Below, piece by piece: positions 1 through 6,007 of a stretch of 7,322 nt of DNA. Positions within the stretch are counted from its first letter, which is position 1. Every line of letters starts with the position of its first letter. Made by a program: the position numbers and the translations under genes. The notes beneath the pieces were generated by a model. That model saw only the letters and a list, made by a program, of their open reading frames with translations, did no database searches and had not been told where the DNA came from. This DNA comes from Gammaproteobacteria bacterium (GTDB lineage Bacteria > Pseudomonadota > Gammaproteobacteria > Competibacterales > Competibacteraceae), in the NCBI GenBank assembly GCA_020047885.1, contig JAIFNF010000268.1:1-7322 (forward strand). Direction: 5' to 3'.

Positions 1-261
1 TCCAAGGATCAGCGCCACAAGGCTTAGGATCGGAAATTTTCAATTATAACTTATTGAATAAAAACGATTAAAAAAATAGGCCTCATTCTAAAATATTGAA
101 TAAAATAAGTTAAATTATTAATGAACAAGTCTATTAAATAATATAAATCTTATAAGGGCTTTTTAGGCTCCAGAAACGGCTGAGTGGGGCGGGGCGGATT
201 GATCTTCATTTCCAGGTGATCCGTCATTCCATTTATAAAGTTAGAACCCAGGAGAGTTTCG
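1..261. other. AT-rich non-coding leader upstream of the ARPP-1 gene
   Basis: I see no gene here. Bases 36-165 are very AT-rich compared with everything to the right. They hold a 12-bp direct repeat (TATTGAATAAAA near 52-63 and 94-105) and an inverted pair AACTTATT (48-55) / AATAAGTT (104-111). The last 80 bases return to ordinary composition and end in a strong ribosome binding site, AGGAG at 250-254, seven bases before the ATG at 262. A TATAAA at 234-239 could be a -10 box, but I found no convincing -35 box at the right distance. AT-rich leaders like this are common in laterally acquired DNA; that reading is inference. Confidence 0.5.
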
Positions 262-1290
262 ATGAGTGCTGTGCTACAACTAATCAAACGCATCCCGACC
301 TTCTTCAATCAGCATCAACAACAGGATGGGCAACCCTCAGTATCCCGGGATGACCGGATGGACTGGGTAGATCGTTTGTTGGGCCAAGTCACTTTCAGCC
401 CTTCCATACAACAGTTCCGTAATATGACGGTTTATCCATTACTGGGCGAGGTACCATCGTTCGATCCCGATTACCTGCTCTTGGAAGAGGCCCTGCGGGG
501 TGATGTTGCCCGCATCAGCGAAGTTTCCCAGCAAGGTGTAGTTCCGGCTCTACGGTTGGATAACCTCTCGAAATCCCCCGTGTTGTTGGTCAATGGCGAG
601 GAAGTGGTCGGGATGAAGCAAAATCGGGTGGTGAATCTCACGATCCTGGTGGGCGGCCACTAGAGCCGACAGATCCCGGTGAGTTGCGTCGAAAAGCAAC
701 GTTGGAGTACTGCGTCACATCAGAGCCGCGCCAGTGGGTATCAGCACTACGCCCGCGCCCGCGCTGATACGGCAACGCAGGTGACTTCCAACTTGGAGAT
801 GACCGGTTCCCGGCACGTAGACCAGCGAGAAATTTGGCGCGATATCGACGAAAAATTCACTACGTTAGGGGGACATTCCAGAACGGGAGCGATGTCGGAT
901 CTTTATCAACAGGCTGCCAACCGGCTGGATGACTATGTAAAAATTTTCCATCCACGCCCTGCTCAGGTCGGAGCCGTCTTTGCCATTAACAACCGGGTGT
1001 TGGGAATGGAGTTGTTTGATAGTAGTCGCACTTGGACGCGCTTTCTGAGCAAGCTCATCCGGAGTTACGCGCTGGATGCGCTGGAAACCGAGTCTTTCGA
1101 GTATTTTCCACCGGATCCAGACGCTGCTCAGCAGTTTCTAAGCCGCGTTCGGGAAACGCGCAAACAAGCTTATCCGGCAGTAGGCGAGGGTCAGGATCTT
1201 CGCTTTATGGGGAGTGATATTAGCGGCGGTGCCTTGATTGCTGAAAGGCGAGTCATTCACCTGGCGGCTTTCGACTCTACTGGACGGTGA
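262..1290 (+). pseudogene. ARPP-1 (DUF6569)-type domain protein, interrupted by an in-frame amber stop
   Basis: One reading frame runs from ATG 262 (AGGAG seven bases upstream) to TGA 1288-1290, broken only by TAG at 661-663. Residues 1-133 contain an N-terminal extension of about 55 residues and then the family-like blocks MTVYPLL, LLVNGEEVVGMKQNR and VVNLTILV. After the stop the same frame goes straight on with IPVSCVEKQRW and later MSDLYQQAANRLDDY and VGAVFAINNRVLGMELFD. These blocks resemble the ARPP-1 domain (ARG and rhodanese-phosphatase-superfamily-associated protein domain), whose biochemical activity is not established as far as I know. The stop sits between two conserved blocks, CAC-TAG-AGC, and a single C-to-T change from CAG (Gln) would explain it. 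The remaining ORF downstream could start at GTG 679, but that would be a half domain. I call it a recent nonsense pseudogene; readthrough or a sequencing error cannot be excluded. The family name is recalled from motifs, not searched. Confidence 0.72.
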
Positions 1291-1330
1291 TTTCCAGGAA
1301 AGCGGATACTTTACTTTCATGGCAACTGGG

Positions 1331-1367
1331 GCTTGCACCTGACCTCGCTACGCGAGGCAGGTGAAGC
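1331..1367. repeat. Strong imperfect hairpin between the ARPP-1 and HD genes
   Basis: Left arm GCTT-G-CACCTG-A-CCTCGC, loop TAC, right arm GCGAGG-CAGGTG-AAGC. This gives about 16 base pairs with single-base bulges on the left arm. No run of T follows, so it does not look like a standard intrinsic terminator. It could be a REP-like palindrome or an mRNA-stabilising structure between the two genes. It also covers a possible GTG start at 1361 for the HD gene, which argues against that start. Confidence 0.6.
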
Positions 1368-1396
1368 AGGGCGTTCGTCATTTTGAGGTAGCATAC

Positions 1397-1927
1397 ATGC
1401 TTCCCGATCTATTCCGAGCACTTTACTTCGCCGCTGAATGGCATAGCGCACAACGGCGAAAGGGGTCGGGCGGGGAACCCTATATCAACCACTTGGTGGA
1501 AGTGGGGTTCTTACTCTCCGACGTTGGAAAAATTCAAGATCACGAAATCTTGATCGCTGGCCTATTGCACGATGCCATAGAGGACACCACAACCTCCCTG
1601 AATCAGATTACCGAACTCTTTGGCGTGCGCGTCAGCCAACTTGTCCAAGCGGTCTCCGACGATAAGTCACGACCCAAAGCAGAGCGAAAGCGGCTTGTTT
1701 TAGAGCATCTCGTACACGCTGAAAATGCAGTGAAGCTCATCAAGTTGGCTGACCTCTGTAGCAACATAAACTCCGTACCCAGAGATTGGGTTCCTGAGCG
1801 GATAAAAGACTACTTCGTTTGGTCTCGTCAGGTGGCCACACTTTGCACTGGAGTTTCCGCTCCGCTAGACCAACTCTTCCTCAGCCGGTGGCACTCTGCG
1901 GCGACAGCCCTGGGTATATCGCCGTGA
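1397..1927 (+). CDS. Small HD-domain hydrolase of the MESH1/SpoT type (small alarmone hydrolase family)
   Basis: A 176-residue single-domain protein with the metal-dependent HD phosphohydrolase fold. Visible signatures are RRKGSGGEPYINH (20-32), LLHDAIEDT (56-64), SDDKSRPKAERK (87-98) and VKLIKLADLCSNI (112-124). His32, His58-Asp59 and Asp119 match the metal ligands of MESH1, and Glu62-Asp63 the catalytic pair, so the active site looks complete. Family members remove the 3'-pyrophosphate of (p)ppGpp; animal MESH1 also dephosphorylates NADPH. Which substrate this one uses cannot be read from sequence. No synthetase, TGS or ACT domain is present, so this is not full RelA/SpoT. I chose ATG 1397 because GAGG at 1385-1388 lies eight bases upstream and the protein then begins like the family; a frame-compatible GTG at 1361 lies inside a hairpin. 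It is the only gene in the left region with no visible damage. Confidence 0.85.
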   Translation: MLPDLFRALYFAAEWHSAQRRKGSGGEPYINHLVEVGFLLSDVGKIQDHEILIAGLLHDAIEDTTTSLNQITELFGVRVSQLVQAVSDDKSRPKAERKRLVLEHLVHAENAVKLIKLADLCSNINSVPRDWVPERIKDYFVWSRQVATLCTGVSAPLDQLFLSRWHSAATALGISP

Positions 1928-2002
1928 TTCCCCACTCTTCGGTCAACCCGACTACCTTTGTACTCCAGCGGCGGGTTACCGCGAACATTAGGCGAGTATA
2001 GG

Positions 2003-2017
2003 GTCGGGATATCCGAC
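2003..2017. promoter_or_regulatory. Near-palindrome, possible operator upstream of the WYL gene
   Basis: GTCGG-GATAT-CCGAC is a 5-bp inverted repeat that would be a perfect 14-bp palindrome without one G. It lies 26 bases before the WYL start codon. WYL proteins are often autoregulating transcription factors, so an operator is conceivable, but this copy lacks a visible helix-turn-helix. Weak support. Confidence 0.22.
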
Positions 2018-2043
2018 ACAGCTTTTTTTAAAAGGATTGCATA

Positions 2044-3011
2044 ATGAAACCAACACATGCCCTGGTATTTGCCTTGGCTCAACGGTATCTCAAAGAATTT
2101 ATTCCCGGCGAATGGCAGTCAGAACTTGAGGAAGATTTCGCTGAGGCCGAGCAACAGGTTGCTAAAGATCAACCTTTAAGGGACTGGGTAGACCACAAGA
2201 TCGCCTGCTTTGAAACCTGGCAAGGTTTATTGGAAGTCCCAAAATTTAAAGGCGAGGTTCTGCATGGAATTTCCATGGCGCTGCTCAACGAACAACAACT
2301 GTTAATCAAATACCGATCTGGCGATGATACAAAAACTTATACGGCACACCCGTTAGGACTTATCAAGCGCGATGAAGTCGTTTATCTAGTGGCGACAGCA
2401 CGAAATTATGATATTCCGCTATCTTTATCATTGCACCGTATTGAATGTGCTGAACCACAGGAGGCACCACGCCGCGTTCCTACAGATTTCGACCTGCACA
2501 AATTTCTGAAGAATGGGTGGCCTTTTAAATTTAAAGAAAATGAAGAAAATACCTTGGATATCGAGTTACTTTTCCACGATGCGGTTTATCATTCGGTACG
2601 CGATCGCCCCTGCAAGGTGCTGAGATTCACGAACCCGAAGACGACTGGTTCAAAGTCACGGGACAGATTCCTAATACTATGGAATTACGCTGGTGGCTGC
2701 TTGGGTTTAATGACAAGGTTTTTATTCTGAAACCGGAATCGCTAGCGAATGAATTACAAAACACGCTTTACGATCAACTGACGGGTTTATTACAGCGGCG
2801 GGCGACTCATGAACATCTCGATCGATTATTAGCAGCCGGTCAACGACGCAAAGCACCGCTGGCTTTAGTCATGGTAGATATCGATCATTTCAAGAAAGTC
2901 AACGACGCGCACGGGCATTCGGTCGGCGATACTGCCTCCCCCCGGATCCGTCTGCAACGTGGGCAGGATATTGATTCTCGCAGCAGGAATCACTCGAAGC
3001 AGCCCTTTTAA
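2044..3011 (+). pseudogene. WYL-domain sensor fused to a GGDEF (diguanylate cyclase) domain, frameshifted and truncated
   Basis: ATG 2044 has AAAGGA at 2031-2036. Residues 1-70 resemble the linker that follows the helix-turn-helix in WYL regulators (THALVFALAQRYL); no HTH is visible. Residues about 71-137 are the WYL domain (LLIKYRS, HPLGLIKRDEVVYLVA, LSLHRI), with V replacing the W of the WYL triad. The frame leaves homology after HSVRDRP near 2610 and would end at 2730. In the third frame homology resumes at once (LQGAEIHEPEDDWFKV, then ELRWWLLGFNDKVFILKPESL, the typical WYL C-terminal extension). One C missing from the run at 2607-2610 explains the shift. That frame continues directly into a GGDEF domain: LYDQLTGLLQRRA, then LVMVDIDHFKKVNDAHGHSVGD. 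Homology ends near 2931, before the GG[DE]EF signature, followed by about 25 unrelated residues to TAA 3009-3011. An intact relative would be a ligand-controlled c-di-GMP synthase; this copy should be catalytically dead. Confidence 0.8.
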
Positions 3012-3025
3012 TGTCACGCAATATA

Positions 3026-3051
3026 TTGTAAAATAAGTATATTTTTTACAA
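3026..3051. repeat. AT-rich hairpin
   Basis: TTGTAAAATA, loop AGTA..., then TATTTTTTACAA: a 10-bp stem with two unpaired T. It lies just after the end of the broken WYL-GGDEF gene. It might act as a weak terminator, but GC content in the stem is low and no T-run follows. A shorter pair, ATGTCAC (3011-3017) and GTGACAT (3076-3082), flanks it. Confidence 0.4.
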
Positions 3052-3146
3052 ACCCTTAGGGAACGTCTGTTATTAGTGACATATTGCAGCGATTTATTCA
3101 ACAACGACCTGTCGCAATGATAGTGCTTGTCCTGCTAGAAAACTTT

Positions 3147-3286
3147 TCCTCGTGTAAATTTTCCCGTGATCGGAACGGCGGGTAAGCAAGGCGACCATCA
3201 CTTAGTAGGATCAAAGTGTTTCATCGACTTGGCAATCTAGCTCCGCGCAGCGACCCTTGGTTATCACGGGAAAATTTACACGAGGA
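3147..3286. mobile_element. 140-bp MITE-like element with perfect 24-bp terminal inverted repeats
   Basis: The left arm 3147-3170 (starts TCCTCGTGTA, ends CCCGTGAT) is the exact reverse complement of the right arm 3263-3286 (starts ATCACGGG, ends TACACGAGGA). Between them are 92 bases with no ORF of note. A perfect inverted repeat this long is very unlikely by chance. The size and the outward-facing arms fit a miniature inverted-repeat transposable element or an insertion sequence reduced to its ends. Both flanks are T-rich (CTTTT on the left, GTTTTTTT on the right) but show no clean target duplication. The IS family is not recognised. A large regulatory stem-loop is an alternative. Confidence 0.6.
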
Positions 3287-3336
3287 GTTTTTTTGACGCT
3301 TCCAAGGATGTTTCTTCCATACCTACCTCATCAATC

Positions 3337-3366
3337 TTGCCCTTCGATTACAATAAAATATATGAT
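3337..3366 (+). promoter_or_regulatory. Possible sigma70 promoter for the integrase remnant
   Basis: TTGCCC (3337-3342) and TATGAT (3361-3366) are separated by 18 bases, in an AT-rich context 80 to 110 bases before the integrase ATG at 3448. The -10 box matches consensus at five of six positions, the -35 box at four. Plausible, but based on sequence match only. Confidence 0.35.
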
Positions 3367-3447
3367 TTTAAATCAAATAGATAAATCTGGAAAAGTAAAA
3401 TTAGTCGCGCAAAATGAAAGCGCAAGAGCGCACTTGGAGAAAACACC

Positions 3448-4204
3448 ATGCAGCAGAGAAAAGACCGCGATGGCCTCTGCAAGCAACCCGGCGCGGCGCA
3501 CCCTGGGATGGAAAGTCGAGAATGCCGCCGAGGCGCAAAGAATGCCGGTTCCACTGGGGCGTGACCGGTGGTTGACCCAGGAAGAAGCCGCCCAACTGTT
3601 AGCCGCTGCCCGGCAGGAACCCAAGGCGGCGCATTTGCCGGACTTTATCTTGTTGGCGCTGCATACCGGGATGCGGACGGGCGAGATCCTCAACCTGGAA
3701 TGGAATCGGGTAGACCTTCATCGAGGTTATATCCTGCTGGGGGCTGGCGACCAGAAAAATGGTCTGGCGGGGAGTGTGCCGCTGAATCAAACCGCCCGCG
3801 ACGTGATACTGTCTCGCGCTCGATTTCGGGCGACGCATCGTCCAGCGGCAAAGCGGGTGTTTTGTGACCGGCGCGGCAAAGGGATTAACACTATCAAGAA
3901 AGGGTTTACTGCCGCCGTCAAGCGGGCTGGAATTGCTTACTGTACGCCGCATGACTTACGACGTACCTGTGGTTCTTGGTTGGTGCAGACCCGGACGCCG
4001 ATTCAGGAAGTCGCCCGGTTACTCCGCCATTCCGATATTCAGGTCACAATGAGCGTCTAAGCACACCTGATGCCGGATCAGTTGCAACAGACGGTCGCGA
4101 CACTGGATCGTCATAATCTGGTCATAGCCCCGAAAACAGGAGCCGATGAAAGAAATTTGAACCTGCGACTTCTGCCTCCCGAAGGCAGCGCTCTACCAGT
4201 CTGA
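3448..4204 (+). pseudogene. Tyrosine recombinase (phage/island integrase), internally deleted and lacking the catalytic tyrosine
   Basis: ATG 3448 with GGAG at 3436-3439 opens a peptide MQQRKDRDGLCK, which looks like the N-terminus of island integrases. From about 3480 the similarity jumps to the end of the core-binding domain and the catalytic domain (NPARR, then RDRWLTQEEAAQLL) in the next frame, so most of the core-binding domain is missing and the frame is lost. The catalytic domain keeps Arg (codon 3674-3676, HTGMRTGE), Lys (3755-3757), HDLR (His 3950-3952, Arg 3959-3961) and His (4028-4030, LLRHSD). The nucleophile, expected in SVYAHLMPD, is a TAA stop at 4058-4060. After it the frame stays open (AHLMPDQLQQTVATLD) for 47 codons to TGA 4202-4204, inside the tRNA remnant. 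Such enzymes integrate elements by site-specific recombination, often at tRNA 3' ends, which matches its position. This copy cannot be active. Confidence 0.88.
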
Positions 4205-4215
4205 GCTACACCCCG
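4155..4215 (-). tRNA. tRNA-Pro(CGG) remnant, truncated after the T loop
   Basis: Read on the minus strand from 4215 the gene has the acceptor 5' strand CGGGGTG, D arm GCTC/GAGC with loop AGACTGGTA, and anticodon stem CTGCC/GGCAG with loop TTCGGGA. The anticodon is CGG, reading the proline codon CCG. It continues with the variable loop AAGTC, T-stem 5' half GCAGG and T loop TTCAAAT: 61 bases of a normal tRNA. Then the sequence becomes TTCTTTCATCGG, which cannot pair as T stem or acceptor stem, and there is no CCA. The gene starts 16 bases past the ispB stop on the same strand. Loss of the 3' end exactly on the side facing an integrase gene marks it as the attachment site of the island; normally the element restores the 3' end. 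It is probably non-functional. A tRNA-Pro(UGG) elsewhere could cover CCG codons. Confidence 0.85.
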
Positions 4216-4231
4216 ATGAAATCGGAAGCGA

Positions 4232-5206
4232 TTAATAATGACGATCTACTGCAAATCGGGCGAGGCTTACCAATGCTTCCTTGCTCAGCGAATCCGCTAA
4301 TCGCCCTAAACAGGCGATGGCTTGTTCGGCCTCTTTTGCAGCAAGATGGGCAGTATAGTCCAGTGCGCCGGTAGACTCAATAGTTTGCGTGACGACATCA
4401 ATCTGTTCTAGTCCACCCTGCTCGATAGCTTCACGGATGATCCGCGCCTCCTCGGGACTGCCATGGCGCAGCGCATGGATCAGCGGCAAGGTCGGCTTAC
4501 CTTCGGCCAGGTCATCGCCAATATTCTTGCCCAGTTCAACGCTGGAGGCGCGGTAGTCCAGGACATCATCAATCAACTGGAATGCTGTCCCCAGATGCAT
4601 CCCATAACGACCCAGGGCCAACTCTTCGTCATGCGTCCGACCGGCCAGTACAGCCCCGAGTTGCGCGGAGGCCTCGAACAACTTGGCGGTCTTGCAATGA
4701 ATCACCGCCATATAGCGCTCTTCCGTGGTGTCCGGGTCATGGCAGTTGAGCAACTGCATGACCTCGCCTTCGGCAATGGTGTTGGTGGTGTCGGCCAGAA
4801 TCTCCATGACGCGCATACTACGAAGGTTCACCATCATCTGGAACGATCGGGAATAGAGAAAATCGCCGACCAGCACACTGGCCTGATTGCCCCAGATCGC
4901 GTTAGCGGTCTTCCGACCCCGGCGCAAGCTGGATTCATCGACGACATCATCGTGCAGCAGGGTAGAGGTATGAATAAATTCAATAATGGCGGCAGCGGCG
5001 ATGTGCTGGTCGCCGACATAACCACAGGCTTGCGCCGCCAGCAGTGTCGTCACCGGACGCAGTCGCTTGCCGCCACTGTCGATGATATAGCCGGCCAACT
5101 GGTTGATCAGCGCCACGTCGGAATGTAATTCACGGCGAATCAGGGTGTTGACGGCCTGCAGATCGTCAGCGATGGGGGCGCGGATGCGTTCGATATCCAT
5201 AGACAT
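4232..5206 (-). CDS. ispB: All-trans polyprenyl (octaprenyl-type) diphosphate synthase
   Basis: A 324-residue protein that lengthens farnesyl diphosphate with isopentenyl diphosphate to make the side chain of ubiquinone/menaquinone. It has GGKRLRP at 45-51, the first aspartate-rich motif DDVVD at 86-90 (in FIHTSTLLHDDVVDE) and the second, DDVLD, at 213-217 (in GTAFQLIDDVLDY). KTAKLFEA (172-179) and GKNIGDDLAEGKPTLPL are also typical. The residues just before the first motif are small (Ser81, Thr82), as in long-chain synthases. Length and sequence closely follow E. coli IspB; the exact chain length of the product is not readable here. The start at 5206 is preceded by only a weak ribosome binding site; ATG at 5200 is an alternative. 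It is divergent from rplU and has its own promoter (5234-5262). No terminator is visible between its stop and the tRNA-Pro remnant. Confidence 0.96.
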   Translation of the reverse strand: MSMDIERIRAPIADDLQAVNTLIRRELHSDVALINQLAGYIIDSGGKRLRPVTTLLAAQACGYVGDQHIAAAAIIEFIHTSTLLHDDVVDESSLRRGRKTANAIWGNQASVLVGDFLYSRSFQMMVNLRSMRVMEILADTTNTIAEGEVMQLLNCHDPDTTEERYMAVIHCKTAKLFEASAQLGAVLAGRTHDEELALGRYGMHLGTAFQLIDDVLDYRASSVELGKNIGDDLAEGKPTLPLIHALRHGSPEEARIIREAIEQGGLEQIDVVTQTIESTGALDYTAHLAAKEAEQAIACLGRLADSLSKEALVSLARFAVDRHY

Positions 5207-5233
5207 AGCAAGTTTGGTGAAAAGAGGTGGGTC

Positions 5234-5262
5234 ATGCTACGGATTGACTGCCGCAGGGTCAA
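5234..5262 (-). promoter_or_regulatory. sigma70 promoter for ispB
   Basis: On the minus strand TTGACC (5262-5257) and TAGCAT (5239-5234) are separated by 17 bases. Five of six -35 positions and four of six -10 positions match consensus, with ideal spacing. Transcription would start near 5227, leaving a leader of about 20 bases without a clear Shine-Dalgarno sequence before the ispB ATG. Confidence 0.6.
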
Positions 5263-5300
5263 GGTGAGCGGCCCAGTGTGGCGATCTATCGGGAATTTAT

Positions 5301-5329
5301 TTGACCTCTAACAGGTGCGCCGTTAGAAT
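5301..5329 (+). promoter_or_regulatory. sigma70 promoter for rplU-rpmA
   Basis: TTGACC (5301-5306) and TAGAAT (5324-5329) are separated by 17 bases; each hexamer matches consensus at five of six positions. Transcription should start near 5336, giving a leader of about 45 bases. This is what is expected for a highly expressed ribosomal protein operon, and it points away from the ispB promoter in the same 173-base gap. Confidence 0.72.
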
Positions 5330-5379
5330 CCCGAGTTCTTTTAAGTTGAGCCGGATAAGCCGTTGGGAGATTTATAATC

Positions 5380-5712
5380 ATGTATGCTGTCATCAAAACC
5401 GGGGGCAAGCAATACCGGGTCGCTGAGGGGCAAACCCTCAAAGTTGAAAAGCTCGACATCGAAGAAGGTGCCTCCGTGGAGTTCGATACGGTGTTGATGA
5501 TCGCCGACGGCGACCGAATCGAGGTGGGTGCTCCTTATATCCATGGGGCGCGGGTTGCCGCGACCATTAAATCCCAAGGGCGCGGGCTAAAAATCCGGAT
5601 CATCAAATTCCGGCGCCGCAAGCACTATTTCAAGACCCAGGGTCACCGGCAAAGCTATACCGAATTGCAGATCAACGGCATCAGCGGTCTGGCCGCGCTG
5701 AATCAGGAGTAA
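5380..5712 (+). CDS. rplU: 50S ribosomal protein bL21
   Basis: A 110-residue protein of the large ribosomal subunit that binds 23S rRNA and helps 50S assembly. It starts with the family hallmark [14 protein letters not shown] and has the basic C-terminal segment ([21 protein letters not shown], then TELQINGI) that contacts rRNA. Length is slightly above the usual 103 because of a short tail. The start is supported by GGGAG at 5365-5369, ten bases upstream, and by the promoter at 5301-5329. Its last codons contain the ribosome binding site of rpmA (AGGAG at 5705-5709), so the two genes are probably translationally coupled. Nothing unusual. Confidence 0.98.
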   Translation: MYAVIKTGGKQYRVAEGQTLKVEKLDIEEGASVEFDTVLMIADGDRIEVGAPYIHGARVAATIKSQGRGLKIRIIKFRRRKHYFKTQGHRQSYTELQINGISGLAALNQE

Positions 5713-5719
5713 TTGAGCC

Positions 5720-6001
5720 ATGGCACACAAAAAAGCCGGCGGCAGTAGCCGCAACGGTCGTGATTCCCATTCCCAGCGCCTCGGCGTCAAACTGTTTGGC
5801 GGTCAGTTGGCGTTGCCCGGCAATATCATCATTCGGCAGCGCGGCACCCAGTTCCATCCCGGCCCGAATGTGGGCTGCGGCAAGGACTACACCCTGTTCG
5901 CCAAGGCCGAAGGGCATGTGGTGTTCGAAATCAAGGGGCCGTTCAAACGCCAGTATGTGAGTATTCGTCCGGCGGCACCCGCCGTTCAGTTGGCGGCATG
6001 A
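5720..6001 (+). CDS. rpmA: 50S ribosomal protein bL27
   Basis: A 93-residue protein whose flexible N-terminus ([16 protein letters not shown]) reaches the peptidyl transferase centre. The core motifs [21 protein letters not shown] and [12 protein letters not shown] are all present. It lacks the cleavable N-terminal extension found in Firmicutes, as expected for a proteobacterium. The C-terminus runs several residues past the usual end ([10 protein letters not shown]). It begins seven bases after the rplU stop and is followed by an intrinsic terminator, so rplU-rpmA forms a two-gene unit with only partial readthrough into obgE. Confidence 0.98.
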   Translation: MAHKKAGGSSRNGRDSHSQRLGVKLFGGQLALPGNIIIRQRGTQFHPGPNVGCGKDYTLFAKAEGHVVFEIKGPFKRQYVSIRPAAPAVQLAA

Positions 6002-6007
6002 ACCTAG

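Larger units (their letters stand above)
3012..3447. other. Intergenic stretch: AT hairpin, inverted-repeat element and integrase leader
   Basis: I see no convincing gene in these 436 bases. From left to right they hold an AT-rich hairpin (3026-3051), a non-coding stretch, the 140-bp inverted-repeat element (3147-3286), and an AT-rich leader in front of the integrase remnant with a possible promoter (3337-3366). A long open frame starting near 3257 runs through here into the integrase catalytic domain, but it begins inside the right arm of the inverted repeat and shows no family similarity before about 3480. I treat that extension as chance. Confidence 0.6.

Noticed and set aside
262..1290. 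Stop-codon reassignment or pyrrolysine-type readthrough explaining the internal TAG
   Set aside because: Nearby damage in other genes is of different kinds (TAA, frameshift, deletions), which fits general decay; core genes here end in TAA and TGA and give no hint of recoding.
1..3309. TCCAAGGAT at 1-9 and again at 3301-3309 as direct repeats bounding an island
   Set aside because: Only nine bases match, the flanks differ, and one copy is at the arbitrary window edge; likely chance.
3257..3470. N-terminal extension of the integrase starting at a TTG inside the inverted repeat
   Set aside because: No similarity to integrases before about 3480, starts within a repeat arm, and a better start with a ribosome binding site exists at 3448 in another frame.
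4143..4225. Nine-base direct repeat CCGATGAAA (4143-4151, 4213-4221) as attachment core
   Set aside because: Too short, and one copy straddles the tRNA 5' end and not its 3' end, where integrase crossover is expected.
4463..5128. 221-codon open frame on the plus strand inside ispB
   Set aside because: Antisense to a fully conserved ispB; composition and lack of motifs mark it as a shadow.
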